DNA of 64,000 bases, taken from assembly GCA_016718385.1 (NCBI GenBank), contig JADKDK010000007.1:248001-312000 (forward strand). Reading direction: 5' to 3'. The position numbers and the translations under genes are program-made. Under the pieces are notes generated by a model, which had not been told where the DNA came from, did not search any database, and saw only the letters and a program-made list of their open reading frames with translations. The DNA comes from Gammaproteobacteria bacterium (GTDB taxonomy: Bacteria > Pseudomonadota > Gammaproteobacteria > Pseudomonadales > UBA5518). Shown here one piece after another: positions 53,095 to 63,840 of the stretch (position 1 is its first letter; every line of letters begins with the position of its first letter).

Positions 53095-53414
53095 TTCTGG
53101 CAAGCCCGCTGGCAGACGCGCGAAATAACACCGCTAACCAATCAGGGGGCGTTCGCTACGGATGCTCCTAGGTGAGGATCTGTGTCAATCCCCGGGTCCG
53201 TGGCGATGGCACAGCCTATGCATCGCAATGCTTGAATGATCCCACCCGTGAGGCACAGCAGCGTTGCCGCGAGTCGCCGTAGTTCGAGTGAAAATGCGTC
53301 TTAGGCGCGCAATCGCGCGATAGATTAAAAAGCGCAAGCTGATCGAAATTGGACTTTCGTTTCTCGGGCCCGGTTCACGGAAAGCTGAAAGCGTAATGGA
53401 ACAACGAGGAAGGG
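53095..53414. other. 320-bp gap before the dpd-type operon
   Basis: No open frame with coding character is seen. It contains a small GCGCG-CAAT-CGCGC hairpin at about 53306 followed by an AT-rich run (TAGATTAAAAAG), which may be a promoter or terminator-like element. The end carries AACGAGGAAGGG, the ribosome site of the next gene. It presumably contains the operon promoter. Confidence 0.4.
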
Positions 53415-56400
53415 ATGACAATGGCTGAGGTCGCCGTCGGCTCGTTCGTCAAAGTAGTTTCCGAGTTGGGTCGGAAACTTGGCATAGGAAAGGTCGCGGA
53501 TATAGCGGGCAGCAACGCGACGGTCACATACTTCGACGTGCCCGGCGATACGACGCCGTTTACGATCGATGCGCACCTTTCAGCGCTGCGTCCGGTGAGT
53601 TTGGCAGAACAAACTCGGGCATTTCGGCACGATGAGAGAACAGGGCGCTGGCAAGTTGGGCGCATCCTAGACGGCGAGGGTTCTAGCTGCCTCGTCGCGT
53701 TTCCGAATCAGGAGGTGCTCAATGTGCCGCGCAACGATCTACAGGTGCGTTGGCGCAAACCGATCACCGATCCTACCGAGTTCTTGGCCCGCTACGTAAC
53801 CGAGACTCCGCTTTTCGCTGAGGCACGTTCACGCTTCATGCGGGCAATCGTAGCGCAGCGCTCGGCTTGCCGCGGCATGAGCGCACTGCTGTCGTCATCG
53901 GTGCAGTTGGCGGACTATCAATTCAACGTAGTGCAGCGTGTGTTGCAAGATCCGATACAGCGCTACCTGCTGGCCGACGAGGTAGGTCTTGGCAAGACCG
54001 TTGAGGCTGGCCTGCTTGTGCGGCAGTACGTGCTCGATTCCCCCGATGCGCGCGTGTTAATCATAGTGCCCGCACCACTTGTCGCCCAATGGCGCCAGGA
54101 ATTAGCACAGCGCTTCGGCCTAGGAGATTGGCTGGACGACTTCATATTCGTCGTCTCGTCCCAAGACTTGGCGAACATCGAGGGACGATTGCCACGTACT
54201 GGCATGTTGGTGGTAGACGAGGCGCATCACCTCTCGCGAGAGACGCGCGGCGGTGCCCATTCGCTCTACGATCTCCTGCGACGTTATGCGGCAATAGTGC
54301 CCCGGTTGCTACTGTTGTCTGCCACGCCGGTGTTGTCCGACACTGCAGGATTTCTACGCATTCTGCACCTGCTCGATCCGGTAGTATTCTCTCTCGACGA
54401 CCTCGCCGGCTTCGAACGCCGCGTTCAATCGCGCCAACTGGTCGCGGAACTGGTGGCATCACTGGTTCCGGAGAACGTGCTCTCGATGGAGGACGATCTT
54501 GATCGGTTAAAGTCGACTTTCCACGACGACACTACGTTGATACAGCGCATCGAGACACTGCGGCCCATCGTGCAAGCGCTGCCCGACGAAGACGACGAAG
54601 GTTTCATTGCAACGCTCAACGAATTGCGCGCGCATCTAACCGAAACCTATAAGTTGCACCGCCGCGTTCTGCGCAATCGTCGAAAGGCTGTTCCTTGGGC
54701 CACGCCGCGACGCAGCGGGCTTGAGTCACTGCCGTATACGTGCGCATGGCGCCGTGAGCGTCATCACGTTCTGGACGAACTGCGCGTGCATCTGCTGAAC
54801 GTCGACTTGATGAGTCCTGTCGCCCAGGCCCTGTTCACCGCTGCGGTTAACCCTACCGAGGGCGATTTCCTCGAATCCGCACTGCGGTCGGCGGGCATAT
54901 TGGATGTACGGGCCGGCGAACTGGCGAGGCGCACAGACGAACTCTCACGCTATAGCCGTGACGAGGCGGGAAGACAGCGTGCAGTTGTCGAAGCAGTACG
55001 TCGTTGCCTAGAGACGCCGGAAGTGCAAGTCGTGGTTTTCTGCGATCGAGTTTCCGTGGCGGACAATTTGCTCGAGTTTCTGCGAGCCGCCCTTGCCCCT
55101 GCAGTCGTCGTGCTGCGACACGTACCGCTTGATCTGGCTGCAGTCGAGGAAGGCGTCGCAGAGCCTTGGAGCCGGTTTCTCACTGCACCAGAGCACTGCA
55201 GGGTACTGGTCTGTGACTTGCGAGCCGAAGAGGGGCTGAATCTGCACGGTGGTCGCAAAGTGGCGCTTCACTTCGACCTGCCGGCGGCCCCGAACCGCAT
55301 CGAGCAGCGCCTCGGCCGGCTCGATCGCTTCGGTTCCGGTGATGCGATCCGCTCGCTGGCGCCGGTCTGCATGGACGATCCGGCCGAGCAGGCCTGGTCG
55401 GCCTGCCTCGCTGAAGCCCTGCAGGTTTTCGACACTTCGATAGCGAGCCTGCAGTACCTAGTGGAGGAGACATTAGGTGCCGCCGTTACCGACTGGTGCA
55501 ACGAAGGAGTGGATGGCCTGGTTCGCTGGAAGGAGCAACTCACTGGGCCGACTGGCTGGGTAGCGCGCGAGCGTCGGCGCATCGATCAGCAGGATATGCT
55601 TGATGCGATGGGTGATCCGCAGAGCGATGCCTTTGACGAATTGGAGGCGGTTGACGCCGAATGGCGGCCATGGCGCGAGGCGTTTGACGGGTTCGCGGTT
55701 GGGATGTTGCTTTTCCGACGGCGCCCGGAAGAGTGGACTGGCACGTTGCCGCCGGGCGAGAAGGTCTTCCGACTCAATTATAGTCGCGACCACCAACACC
55801 ACACGCTGCTATCGCTCCCCGATTTCGTCGGGCAATTCCTTCGCACGATCGATACCGAGAATCGCCACAGCACGGCGCGCTCACCGCTGACCTACCCGTA
55901 CGCGTTCCGGCGCAATACCGTGCTCTCGAAGGAGGGCCGAGCGCGAGGCTTGCGTTCCCTGCGCTACGGCGATCCACTAGTTGAATCGCTGACGAGATTC
56001 TGCGAGACCGACGACCGCGGTCGAGTGTTCGCGATGTGGCGCCACCGGATAGAGTATGAGGCTCGCGATTCGAGCGGCATCGACTTGTGGTTTCGCTTCG
56101 ATTTTCTCATAGAGGCTGATCTGCCAGCGCCGCAAGACGATACCGCTCGCGTCCTGTGCCGCCGCGCCGAACAGCATTTCCCTCCCCAGTTTCACACCGT
56201 ATGGATCGATATGACAGGTATCGTTGCAACGGATCCACCAAGTGAACTCGCCGAGACCTATCGTCCTAAAGACGAAGGCGGCGGCCGTGATTTCAACCTC
56301 AATCCGAAACGTTGGCACCAGGTGCAAATACATGACGGCGTTCCGTGGACGGTCGAGTGGCGTCACCACTGCGAACACGCTGCACAGAAGGCGCGTGCGT

Positions 56401-56660
56401 TCATAGTCGCTCATGAACTGGTGCGTGCGCATGTCGACCGTGGCCTGTTCTCGCTCAAGTGTCAGCAAGATACACGCGTGGCGCAATTTGAGTCGCGCCT
56501 CGCCCGTCTGAGTGGTGAGGCGCACGCCGCTGAACTACGCGACCTAAATGTCGATGGGGAGTTACATTTGCTGCTCGCCGAGGCTATACGGCGACCGGCC
56601 GTACGGACCGACGTGGCTGGGGCGATCTTCATCTCTTCTACCTCGCCGTTCGAACGATGA
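53415..56660 (+). CDS. dpdE: SNF2-like helicase, DpdE-type
   Basis: This 1081-residue SF2 helicase has DEVGLGKTVEAGLLVRQYVL (Walker A near 190), TGMLVVDEAHHLSRE (Walker B, DEAH near 266), LLLLSATPVLSDTAG (motif III) and NRIEQRLGRLDRFGSGD (motif VI). The N-terminal 90 residues form a small barrel (GSFVKVVSELGRKLGIGKVA). The C-terminal 400 residues are specific to this family. Size, order and neighbours match DpdE, a helicase of the 7-deazaguanine DNA restriction system. It is the first gene of a run of overlapping genes; the stop overlaps the next ATG. Confidence 0.78.
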   Translation: MTMAEVAVGSFVKVVSELGRKLGIGKVADIAGSNATVTYFDVPGDTTPFTIDAHLSALRPVSLAEQTRAFRHDERTGRWQVGRILDGEGSSCLVAFPNQEVLNVPRNDLQVRWRKPITDPTEFLARYVTETPLFAEARSRFMRAIVAQRSACRGMSALLSSSVQLADYQFNVVQRVLQDPIQRYLLADEVGLGKTVEAGLLVRQYVLDSPDARVLIIVPAPLVAQWRQELAQRFGLGDWLDDFIFVVSSQDLANIEGRLPRTGMLVVDEAHHLSRETRGGAHSLYDLLRRYAAIVPRLLLLSATPVLSDTAGFLRILHLLDPVVFSLDDLAGFERRVQSRQLVAELVASLVPENVLSMEDDLDRLKSTFHDDTTLIQRIETLRPIVQALPDEDDEGFIATLNELRAHLTETYKLHRRVLRNRRKAVPWATPRRSGLESLPYTCAWRRERHHVLDELRVHLLNVDLMSPVAQALFTAAVNPTEGDFLESALRSAGILDVRAGELARRTDELSRYSRDEAGRQRAVVEAVRRCLETPEVQVVVFCDRVSVADNLLEFLRAALAPAVVVLRHVPLDLAAVEEGVAEPWSRFLTAPEHCRVLVCDLRAEEGLNLHGGRKVALHFDLPAAPNRIEQRLGRLDRFGSGDAIRSLAPVCMDDPAEQAWSACLAEALQVFDTSIASLQYLVEETLGAAVTDWCNEGVDGLVRWKEQLTGPTGWVARERRRIDQQDMLDAMGDPQSDAFDELEAVDAEWRPWREAFDGFAVGMLLFRRRPEEWTGTLPPGEKVFRLNYSRDHQHHTLLSLPDFVGQFLRTIDTENRHSTARSPLTYPYAFRRNTVLSKEGRARGLRSLRYGDPLVESLTRFCETDDRGRVFAMWRHRIEYEARDSSGIDLWFRFDFLIEADLPAPQDDTARVLCRRAEQHFPPQFHTVWIDMTGIVATDPPSELAETYRPKDEGGGRDFNLNPKRWHQVQIHDGVPWTVEWRHHCEHAAQKARAFIVAHELVRAHVDRGLFSLKCQQDTRVAQFESRLARLSGEAHAAELRDLNVDGELHLLLAEAIRRPAVRTDVAGAIFISSTSPFER

Positions 56661-59209
56661 CCGATCACGGAAAGATATTTGATGTGACTGCGCTAACGGC
56701 GCTTTGCGCCCGATGGCCTGACGAACCAGTCCCAGCGCAGGTGGCGGACCATCCCTTGTTGGAACGGGTCCGCCAAGTGCTTGCGACGCTTCGCCAGTCT
56801 ACTGGAGCAACCGCAGACCTCATTCCGTTGATCCGTCAGACACTGTTGGAAGCCGCTGGACCGGAGAATCCGGTGCCGTGGCTGCGTGTGCCGTCGACAG
56901 GTGCGTGGCCTACGGCTTCTGCTTGGGAGCGAGCGCAATTCGAGGTTTTGGCCGACGGGTTGAGCCTGCGCATTCAACCGCGCTGGCCGCGTCTGTCGTA
57001 CCTCCAGGTTCAGTTCGACTTGTACGACGATGTCTTCAAGGGCATCGTGTCGCGACCACGTTTCAATGTGCCGGCAGATCCACTGCTGCGTGACGCGCTC
57101 GATCTGCCGACCTACACGGGAATTGGACAGCGAGAGGCCGTGCGTGCGCTGCTGCATCTCCCGGCCGGCGAAACCCTGATCGCAAACCTGCCTACCGGAA
57201 GCGGCAAGAGCTTGCTGGCGCAATTGCCTCCGCTTATAGAACGTGAAGGCCTTCTTACGTTGGCGATTGTGCCAACGGTGGCGCTAGCAATCGACCAGGC
57301 TGCTCGCATGCGCAGACTACTGCAGCGAAGGTACCCCCACCACGACATGCCGCCGTTGGCCTACCATGGGGGCCTGACGTCGGACGAGCGCGCTGCTGCG
57401 CTGCGCGCGATTCGTCACGGATCGCAACCTATCCTTTTTACCTCGCCCGAGTACGCTGTCGGCGCCTTGCGGGACGTTCTTGAGGATGCGGCGCGCAATG
57501 GGCGACTAAACCGGGTGGTAGTCGATGAAGCGCACCTAGTGATCGGCTGGGGGAACGGATTTCGACCGGCCTTCCAGTTGCTACCAGCGCTGGTCGGAAT
57601 GCTGCGGGCGCGTGCGCCAAGGCACGAGGTTAGAGTGGTGCTGGCGTCGGCGACCCTGACCGGCAGCACCATCCGCGACCTTCGGCACCTGTTTGGGCCG
57701 CCGGAGCGCACCCATCTCGTCTCCGCGGTACACCTGCGTCCTGAGATCCGCTATGCGTTCCTGAGGTGCGCGGAAAACGAGCGCCGGGACCTCGTGCTCG
57801 AGGCGATTCGACTCGCTCCGCGCCCGTTTATCCTGTATGTCACCAGGCCGGACGAAACGGATGTTTGGTTGGCCGCACTGCGCGAGATTGGGCTGCGCCG
57901 AGTGGACAAGTTCTCCGGCGAGACCTCAGCGTCCGTGCGTGAACGACTGCTCAAGCAGTGGGGTGCGAACGAAATCGACGGCATGGTAGCGACGTCCGCT
58001 TTCGGTCTGGGTGTCGACAAGAATGACGTTCGCACCATACTCCATGCCACGCTCCCAGAGTCGCTGGATCGCTATTACCAGGAGGTCGGTCGCGCTGGGC
58101 GTGACGGGTGCGCCGGTGCGGCACTGCTGCTTTACACAGAGAGTGACCTGGCCCAAGCGCACGGCTTAGCGTTGCCACGACTCATCGGCGACGAGAAGGG
58201 CTACGAACGTTGGACTATGCTCATCGATCATGCCGAACAGCATGCCACCATGCCGGACGTGTCGTGGGTGAATTTGGCTCTTATCCCTGCGCGCCTGACT
58301 ATGCGATCAGAGGCTAGTAGGGAGTGGAATGTGCGCGCGCTAACTCTGATGGCGCGCGCCGGATTGATCGAATTGGTGGCGCTGGCCGCTCGCGGTAAAG
58401 AATGCGACGAAGTACCGCAGAGCCTAAGCGATGCCACGCATGCCGCGATCCGCATCCTCGACGATGCGCATCGCCAGCAGGATGTGTTCAATGACCGCAT
58501 GGCGCGCGCCCGTCAGGATGTCCGGCAGGCTGCTGAACTGGGTTTGGATGCCATTCAGGCGGTGGCGGCAGGAGACATTGAGATCTCGGAGGCCTTACGG
58601 CAGATGTACTCTGTCAACCACGGCGACTGGGTGCCGGTCACGGCCTGCTGTGGCGGTTGCTCTTATCACTGGGAGGATCGAGCTGAACATGTGCTTTATC
58701 GACCACCGGTGGTGCCGCGCCTGCCGCGCTTTGCGCCCCGCGCGTTGGAGGTGGTCGACCGCTTGGCGCTGCCGCGAGCGGCATCGCACTTACTGGTGAT
58801 CGATGTGCCCCCCAATCTTGAATATGCGGGGACATGCGCAACTCTGGTGCAGTTGCTAGCGCCCGCCGTAGGATGTCATACACTCGCTCTGGAGCATGAT
58901 TTCGCGAGACTTCATGCATCTGCAATCGAGCGGGCATTGCCTCGTGGCTACAGATCCAATGTGTTCATAGACATCGTTGAGGGGCGCGCGCCCGAGCAAT
59001 GGCCTGCTGGTGCTGGGGAGGTCCGCATCGTAATCTGGGGGAGCGAGAAACCGCCGGCCGTGCCAGACGACCTGCGCCTGTCGGAGGCGCAACTGGAGAT
59101 CCTCGTCGTACCTTCGGAGTTGCCACACCCGCACCATCCGACGAGACGATTTATCGATACCACCCCGCATGTGCATGCGGCTGACCTGCTGCGCTTGGTG
59201 ACTTCATGA
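56657..59209 (+). CDS. dpdF: RecQ-like helicase, DpdF-type
   Basis: This 850-residue SF2 helicase shows IANLPTGSGKSLLAQLP (Walker A near 180), RVVVDEAHLVIGWGNGFRPA (DEAH near 288), VLASATLTGSTIRD, FGLGVDKNDVRTILHAT and SLDRYYQEVGRAGRDGCAG (RecQ-type motif VI near 470). A CCGGC cysteine group near 657 could be a zinc site. Length and order match DpdF. It overlaps dpdE and dpdG by ATGA on both sides, so the three are translated together. Confidence 0.8.
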   Translation: MTDHGKIFDVTALTALCARWPDEPVPAQVADHPLLERVRQVLATLRQSTGATADLIPLIRQTLLEAAGPENPVPWLRVPSTGAWPTASAWERAQFEVLADGLSLRIQPRWPRLSYLQVQFDLYDDVFKGIVSRPRFNVPADPLLRDALDLPTYTGIGQREAVRALLHLPAGETLIANLPTGSGKSLLAQLPPLIEREGLLTLAIVPTVALAIDQAARMRRLLQRRYPHHDMPPLAYHGGLTSDERAAALRAIRHGSQPILFTSPEYAVGALRDVLEDAARNGRLNRVVVDEAHLVIGWGNGFRPAFQLLPALVGMLRARAPRHEVRVVLASATLTGSTIRDLRHLFGPPERTHLVSAVHLRPEIRYAFLRCAENERRDLVLEAIRLAPRPFILYVTRPDETDVWLAALREIGLRRVDKFSGETSASVRERLLKQWGANEIDGMVATSAFGLGVDKNDVRTILHATLPESLDRYYQEVGRAGRDGCAGAALLLYTESDLAQAHGLALPRLIGDEKGYERWTMLIDHAEQHATMPDVSWVNLALIPARLTMRSEASREWNVRALTLMARAGLIELVALAARGKECDEVPQSLSDATHAAIRILDDAHRQQDVFNDRMARARQDVRQAAELGLDAIQAVAAGDIEISEALRQMYSVNHGDWVPVTACCGGCSYHWEDRAEHVLYRPPVVPRLPRFAPRALEVVDRLALPRAASHLLVIDVPPNLEYAGTCATLVQLLAPAVGCHTLALEHDFARLHASAIERALPRGYRSNVFIDIVEGRAPEQWPAGAGEVRIVIWGSEKPPAVPDDLRLSEAQLEILVVPSELPHPHHPTRRFIDTTPHVHAADLLRLVTS

Positions 59210-60102
59210 GCTTGCTAAATCTCACTAACGATGGCCTTCCCAACTTATTGGTCGTGCTGTATTCGACCGTAGCACTCGCCCGGTCGCCCCTCACTACCGA
59301 TGAGTTGCTGGACGCCGTGGCGCCAGCTAGCGTCGTGGCGGACGCTCACATGGCGCGAGCTACCCTGAACCGCTGGACCGAATTGGGACTGTTCCGCCTG
59401 GATGATGCGGGCACGCGCGTCGTCCTAGCCCAAGAGCCTGCGACGGCCATTAAGATGGATATAGACGTTATCAGCGCGGCGCGTATCGCTGCCCGTCAGT
59501 GCGCACTTTCCGCAGTGAACAATCCTGAACTTTGGGCTCGCCAGAGCGCCCGAGCTGCTGACCTCACGCGCTCGCTGGCTTGGTTGCTTGCGCAAGACGT
59601 ATACAAGACGCGATTCAGCGACGTCCAATCTCTCGAACTGAATCAGGTCGCCAATGATGAGTTGCGCCTAATGCAGAACGACACTCGCAAGAATGGGCTG
59701 CAGTTTTGGGGTCACTTCCTCGGCTTCGTCCGACAACCCGGTGGTGGGGACATAGACCCGACGCTCGCCGTGCGCGAGAACCTACCAGCATGCATCGCGT
59801 CTGGCGAAGAAATGCCAACTACCGAGTTAGTCGAACGTATCGCGCAGCAGCTGCCAGTGCTTGACGGTGGCGTCTACCGTGTCGCTGTCGAAGCGCAACT
59901 CGCGAAGGATGCTTTAGCACCCTTGCAGCAGGGGCAATTGTCGACGTCTCTGTCGCGAGCCATGTTCAGTCTGATGATCGACGGAACCCTCCAATTCGAG
60001 AACAAGGCTGACGTCGGAAGCAGCATAGTCTTCACTGGCCGCGATGGCATCCGACCGGATCATCGCTACAGTTGGGTGCGGCGCCCGCGGAGCGCCGCGT
60101 GA
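59206..60102 (+). CDS. dpdG: DpdG-type protein with N-terminal winged helix
   Basis: This 298-residue protein has an N-terminal winged HTH (LTTDELLDAVAPASVVADAH, then LNRWTELGLFRLDD) and an all-helical C-terminal part. No enzyme motif is visible. Its size and place between the RecQ-like helicase and the ATPase match DpdG, whose role in restriction is not known. The stop overlaps the next start as TGATG. Confidence 0.72.
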   Translation: MSLLNLTNDGLPNLLVVLYSTVALARSPLTTDELLDAVAPASVVADAHMARATLNRWTELGLFRLDDAGTRVVLAQEPATAIKMDIDVISAARIAARQCALSAVNNPELWARQSARAADLTRSLAWLLAQDVYKTRFSDVQSLELNQVANDELRLMQNDTRKNGLQFWGHFLGFVRQPGGGDIDPTLAVRENLPACIASGEEMPTTELVERIAQQLPVLDGGVYRVAVEAQLAKDALAPLQQGQLSTSLSRAMFSLMIDGTLQFENKADVGSSIVFTGRDGIRPDHRYSWVRRPRSAA

Positions 60103-63100
60103 TGACTACGCTTGATCGTTATTGGCCCATCGTCCCACATGTTAACGAGTGCATCCGCACGGAAGCGGAGGTTGTCGACGATGCTGTGCTGCTCGCGGTG
60201 CATGAACCCGGTCCGTTGCGCCGTCGTACGTCGAACGGTGCAGTCGAGGAGCCTGCTACTGAGGAAGCCCTGCTCGCGGAACTGCTACGACCGGCGGACG
60301 ACGGCAGTGCCGTGTTGGTGGCCATAACCGGGGGCTCCGGCGTCGGCAAGTCACACATGGTGCGCTGGCTACACGCGCAGTTGCAGCGGCACCCGAAGCG
60401 CGACCAATTGGTCATTGTGCTCGTCCCCAAGACCGCGAGCCTGCGGCAGGTCGTCGAGTTGATCCTCGCGCCGCTCGAAGGAGAAGCGTATCGGCACCTG
60501 CAGACCGAGTTGACCAAGGCGGTCGAGTATCTCAACACTCGCGATGCCAGCCTGATGCTCGCCACGTCGCTCGGAATTGAACTCGAGCATAAGTTTGAGG
60601 CGGGGATGCAGGAGTTGAAGCAAAGCGGCGCGGGCGACAAGGGCGCTCGCGAACGCCTCGCCTTGACAAAGAACCTGCGCGATTTGGTGCGCGATCCCGG
60701 CGTGCTAGACGCCTGGTTCGGCGCTGTGCTCGAACGCATCGTTCGCCAGACGCTGGAAGGCGGCAGCGAAACGCAGACCGGCGAGCTGCGCCGCTTCGTC
60801 CCGGACGACCTAGTCATGCCCGATGCGTGGTCACCAGCCGATGCTACGCGATCAACAGTGACCGCACTGCATCAACTGTCCAATAATGATGGCGCGCGCC
60901 GCCCGCTAGCCGCGGACATCCTACAGGAGGCGCTAGATTCGGCACTGCGCACCGTATTCCGCTTCTCCGAGGCGCTGGGTCAACGCACTATCGAGGAGAT
61001 CGTCGATGACATTCGCCGTAGCTTGTTGGCCGACGGCAAAGATTGGTGCTTCTGATCGAGGACTTCGCGGCGTTGGCCGGCATCCAGCAACCGCTGCTCA
61101 ACTTGATGATCGCCGAGAGTGACCAAGGCGGCGTAGCGCATCCGAGCCCCGCTACGCACGGCGCTCGCCGTCACAGACGGCTTCCTGCCTAGCCGACAAA
61201 CCATCCTGACCTGGGCGAAGTGCGAGTGGTTCATTCCGGATACTGCTCAGAGCGAAGACGAGTTGATCCGCCGATTCACTGATTTGGCGGGTCGGTATCT
61301 GAACGCCGCGCGTTGGGGCGTGACCGAACTCCGCAAACAGTTTAACTCTAACCGTGGCGACGACCTCTATGGCTGGGTGAAGGCTTTTGAATATCCTCTC
61401 AGCGCAGATGAATCTGACATGCTGAGCGCCTTCGGCCACAGTCGCCACGGCTACCCCCTGTTTCCTTTGTCGCCGGCGTCCATCGCTTCGCTGTGCCGGC
61501 GCGAACTCAAGGTTGGCGCGGGGCTGCGTTTTAACCCGCGCCTTTTCATCAATAGCGTACTGCGCGACACGCTGCTGCTGCGAGCGCTGCACGAAACCGG
61601 GGGCTTCCCGCCCGCCGGGTTCAAGGACGCGGCACCGGCTGCCACCGTTGAACTGACGCTGAACACTCGCGCCATGCCCAGCGAACAACGCGAACGGCTT
61701 GGTCCAGCGCTCGTCTACTGGGCGAACAATCCGACCGACTTGTCGGCTCCACCAGCCGTAGGCGAGGACATCTTCAAGGCGTTCCATCTGCCATGGCCAT
61801 TCGCGCTGGGCGCGAAGCCCGTTCCCCCGAAAGGAGATAAGGAGCCGCCTCCGCCGCCTCCTCCGCCCCCGCCTCCTCCGCTCAGCTATATCGAGGCGTG
61901 GGCGACCGGCGACATCGACCAAAACAAGGCGCGGCACGTACGCAGCCTGTTCGAGGCGGCGCTGAATGAGCGCGTTGACTGGAACACGGCCCGTATGCGC
62001 GGCCGGCGGGTCGAGGCTGCGCAAATCTGGCTGCCGTTCGCCCGCACAGGCAACCCCAATACCGAACCGAAATTCGTTGTGGCAGAGGCCGTCCGGCCGC
62101 TGTGTCCCATACTGCGGGCCGGCCTCGCGGCGCTCGAGCGGTGGAAGTCGAATAACAAGTCTTGGGACTATACCGGTTCGGAGAACGACTATTCCATCGC
62201 CCAGCAACTACTCGACCGGGTCGAGAATCAGGTGTTGACGTGGCACGCGGCAGCTGCCGAGCTCCAGGCCAGCGCCGCCCTGCAGATCCTGCATCGGCAA
62301 TCGCTGCTGCTGCGCCTAACTCGATCGGCCGAGCCCAAGGCCGCCGTCGTTGACGGACTACCACGCAGCGCTGCCCAAGCCGCTCTGGGCTCCAGACCAG
62401 TCCGACACTAGCCCGCCCGCGCAGGTCGCTCTTGCCGCCGCACGTGCGGCGGGTTCTCGGGCTGACGTGCAACGGCTCTTGGCGGAGGCCGTAGGCTGCT
62501 TTCAGGGCACGGGCGCCACCCTCCATGCAGTGGACCCGCGCCGCGTAAAGGGCGCTTGGCGCAAGGCTCTGCCAGAAAGTGCGTCCTCGCAGATTAAGTC
62601 CGAACACGGGCACGCCCGCGCCGCCGCGGACGAGATGCTGTCGCGCATCGAAAGTCTGCTCACCCGCTATCGCAATGCTGCTGAAGCGCTCGTTCCGGCC
62701 ATCAAGCCGCTGATCGGCGAAGACCGCGATGTCAACATCGGCCCGTCGCTGCTGGTGCAGATCGAGCAGGCGAAAAACGCCGGTTGCTTCCCGCAGTCGG
62801 TTTGCAGTTCCTCAGACGCGAGGACGGCTATTGGACAACTCGACACCGCGGAGGCCAAGGGCTTGATGCGCCAGGTTTTGTGGTTTGAAACACCGGCCGC
62901 TACGGCCTCGGTCGAAACTCGTCTCGCCGGCTGGTCGTCGCTGGATGTCGAGCAACTGGTTAAGGTGCATCGTGCGTTGACCCTGCTCGACAGGGTTTTC
63001 CATGGGATCGAACGAGAGATAGACGCGAAGCTGCTGGCCAGCGGCGGTGGCGACATCGGTGCCATGGTGGCTGCTCTACAGCAAGACCTCGAGGCGATCA

Positions 63101-63120
63101 GCCAGGAGGGAGCAGCATGA
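60102..63120 (+). pseudogene. dpdH: DpdH-type ATPase, three apparent frameshifts
   Basis: About 1006 codons in three frames. The first segment (60102-61043) has VAITGGSGVGKSHMVRWL (Walker A, residues 72-90). It then shifts to LVLLIEDFAALAGIQQPLL (Walker B, 61043-61136). It returns to the first frame (RIRAPLRTALAVTDGFLPSR) until about 62345, and a third shift leads to TDYHAALPKPLWAPDQS and on to the stop at 63118-63120. A run of 12 prolines lies at about 61850-61886. Size and order match DpdH, a large ATPase of the dpd restriction set. The protein sequence between shifts is well kept, so decay is recent or the reads are faulty. Confidence 0.7.
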
Positions 63121-63840
63121 CCACATTGCTGCAACGTTGCCGCACGGTTACGGCGAAGTTTGAACATCTCAAGCTCGCCCAGCGAAACGTTAACCAGCAG
63201 TTGTTGGTGCAAGAGCGCACGCGGGAATGGAAAAAGAGCCAGGACAAACTCAAAGGCGTGAGTGCGTGCGCTGCCTGCCTGCCATTGGATGCGAGGTCAC
63301 AGAAGATCGTCGACGAAAAGCGCGCGCATTTACAGCACAACGCTGCCGAGGTGCTCGAGCGACTGAAATCGAACGACGACATCGCGGAGCTCACCAGCGA
63401 TGCTTCCTGGGTTCGTCTGCTGGCGTCCGTCGATGGCTTGGCTGCCGAAATCGAGAGCTCCGTCAAGTCAGCCTGGAAGGCTTACATCGATGAACAGGGT
63501 ACTCTGGAAGACCCAACCTGGCTTCGCGACCGCGCGCCCTCGACACCGATCAACGATACCGCGATCGCAGCCTATCGAACACATTACAGCGTATATGCCG
63601 ACCTCGTGAGACGTGCGATGCCGCGTAGCGCAGTGACCCTGCCCAGTTGTCGCAAGCATCGCCGCCTGCCGGACCGAAGTCGCCAAGATCACCTTCGATG
63701 TGCCACCAGATCTGCAACGGTTCTTCCAAGCCATCCAGTCGGGCACCGCGAACTTGGCATCGGTGACGCCCGGCGTCTTGGCCTGGCTCGCGGAGAACGG
63801 ACAATTGGAGCGCTACCGGGTCCGGAGCGCCGGTCAATGA
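63117..63840 (+). pseudogene. Helical protein in the DpdI position, one apparent frameshift
   Basis: About 241 codons. The first part (TAKFEHLKLAQRNVNQQLLV, RTREWKKSQDKLKGVSACAA, then EVLERLKSNDDIAELTSDAS) is a long coiled coil. At about 63640-63650 the frame shifts, and the rest reads IAACRTEVAKITFDVPPDLQ and GVLAWLAENGQLERYRVRS to the stop at 63838-63840. The start overlaps the upstream stop (ATGA) and the stop overlaps the next ATG. Its place after the DpdH-type gene is that of DpdI, but I do not recognise the sequence. The BrxC/D-like coiled coil may contact the ATPase. Confidence 0.55.

Noticed and set aside
53415..59209. DISARM system
   Set aside because: There is a SNF2-like helicase, but no DUF1998 protein, DNA methylase or PLD gene is in view, and the RecQ-like helicase with the following genes fits the dpd order better.
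61030..62350. Programmed ribosomal frameshifting in the dpdH-type gene
   Set aside because: Shifts go in different directions, no slippery heptamer with a following structure was seen, and more than one would be needed.
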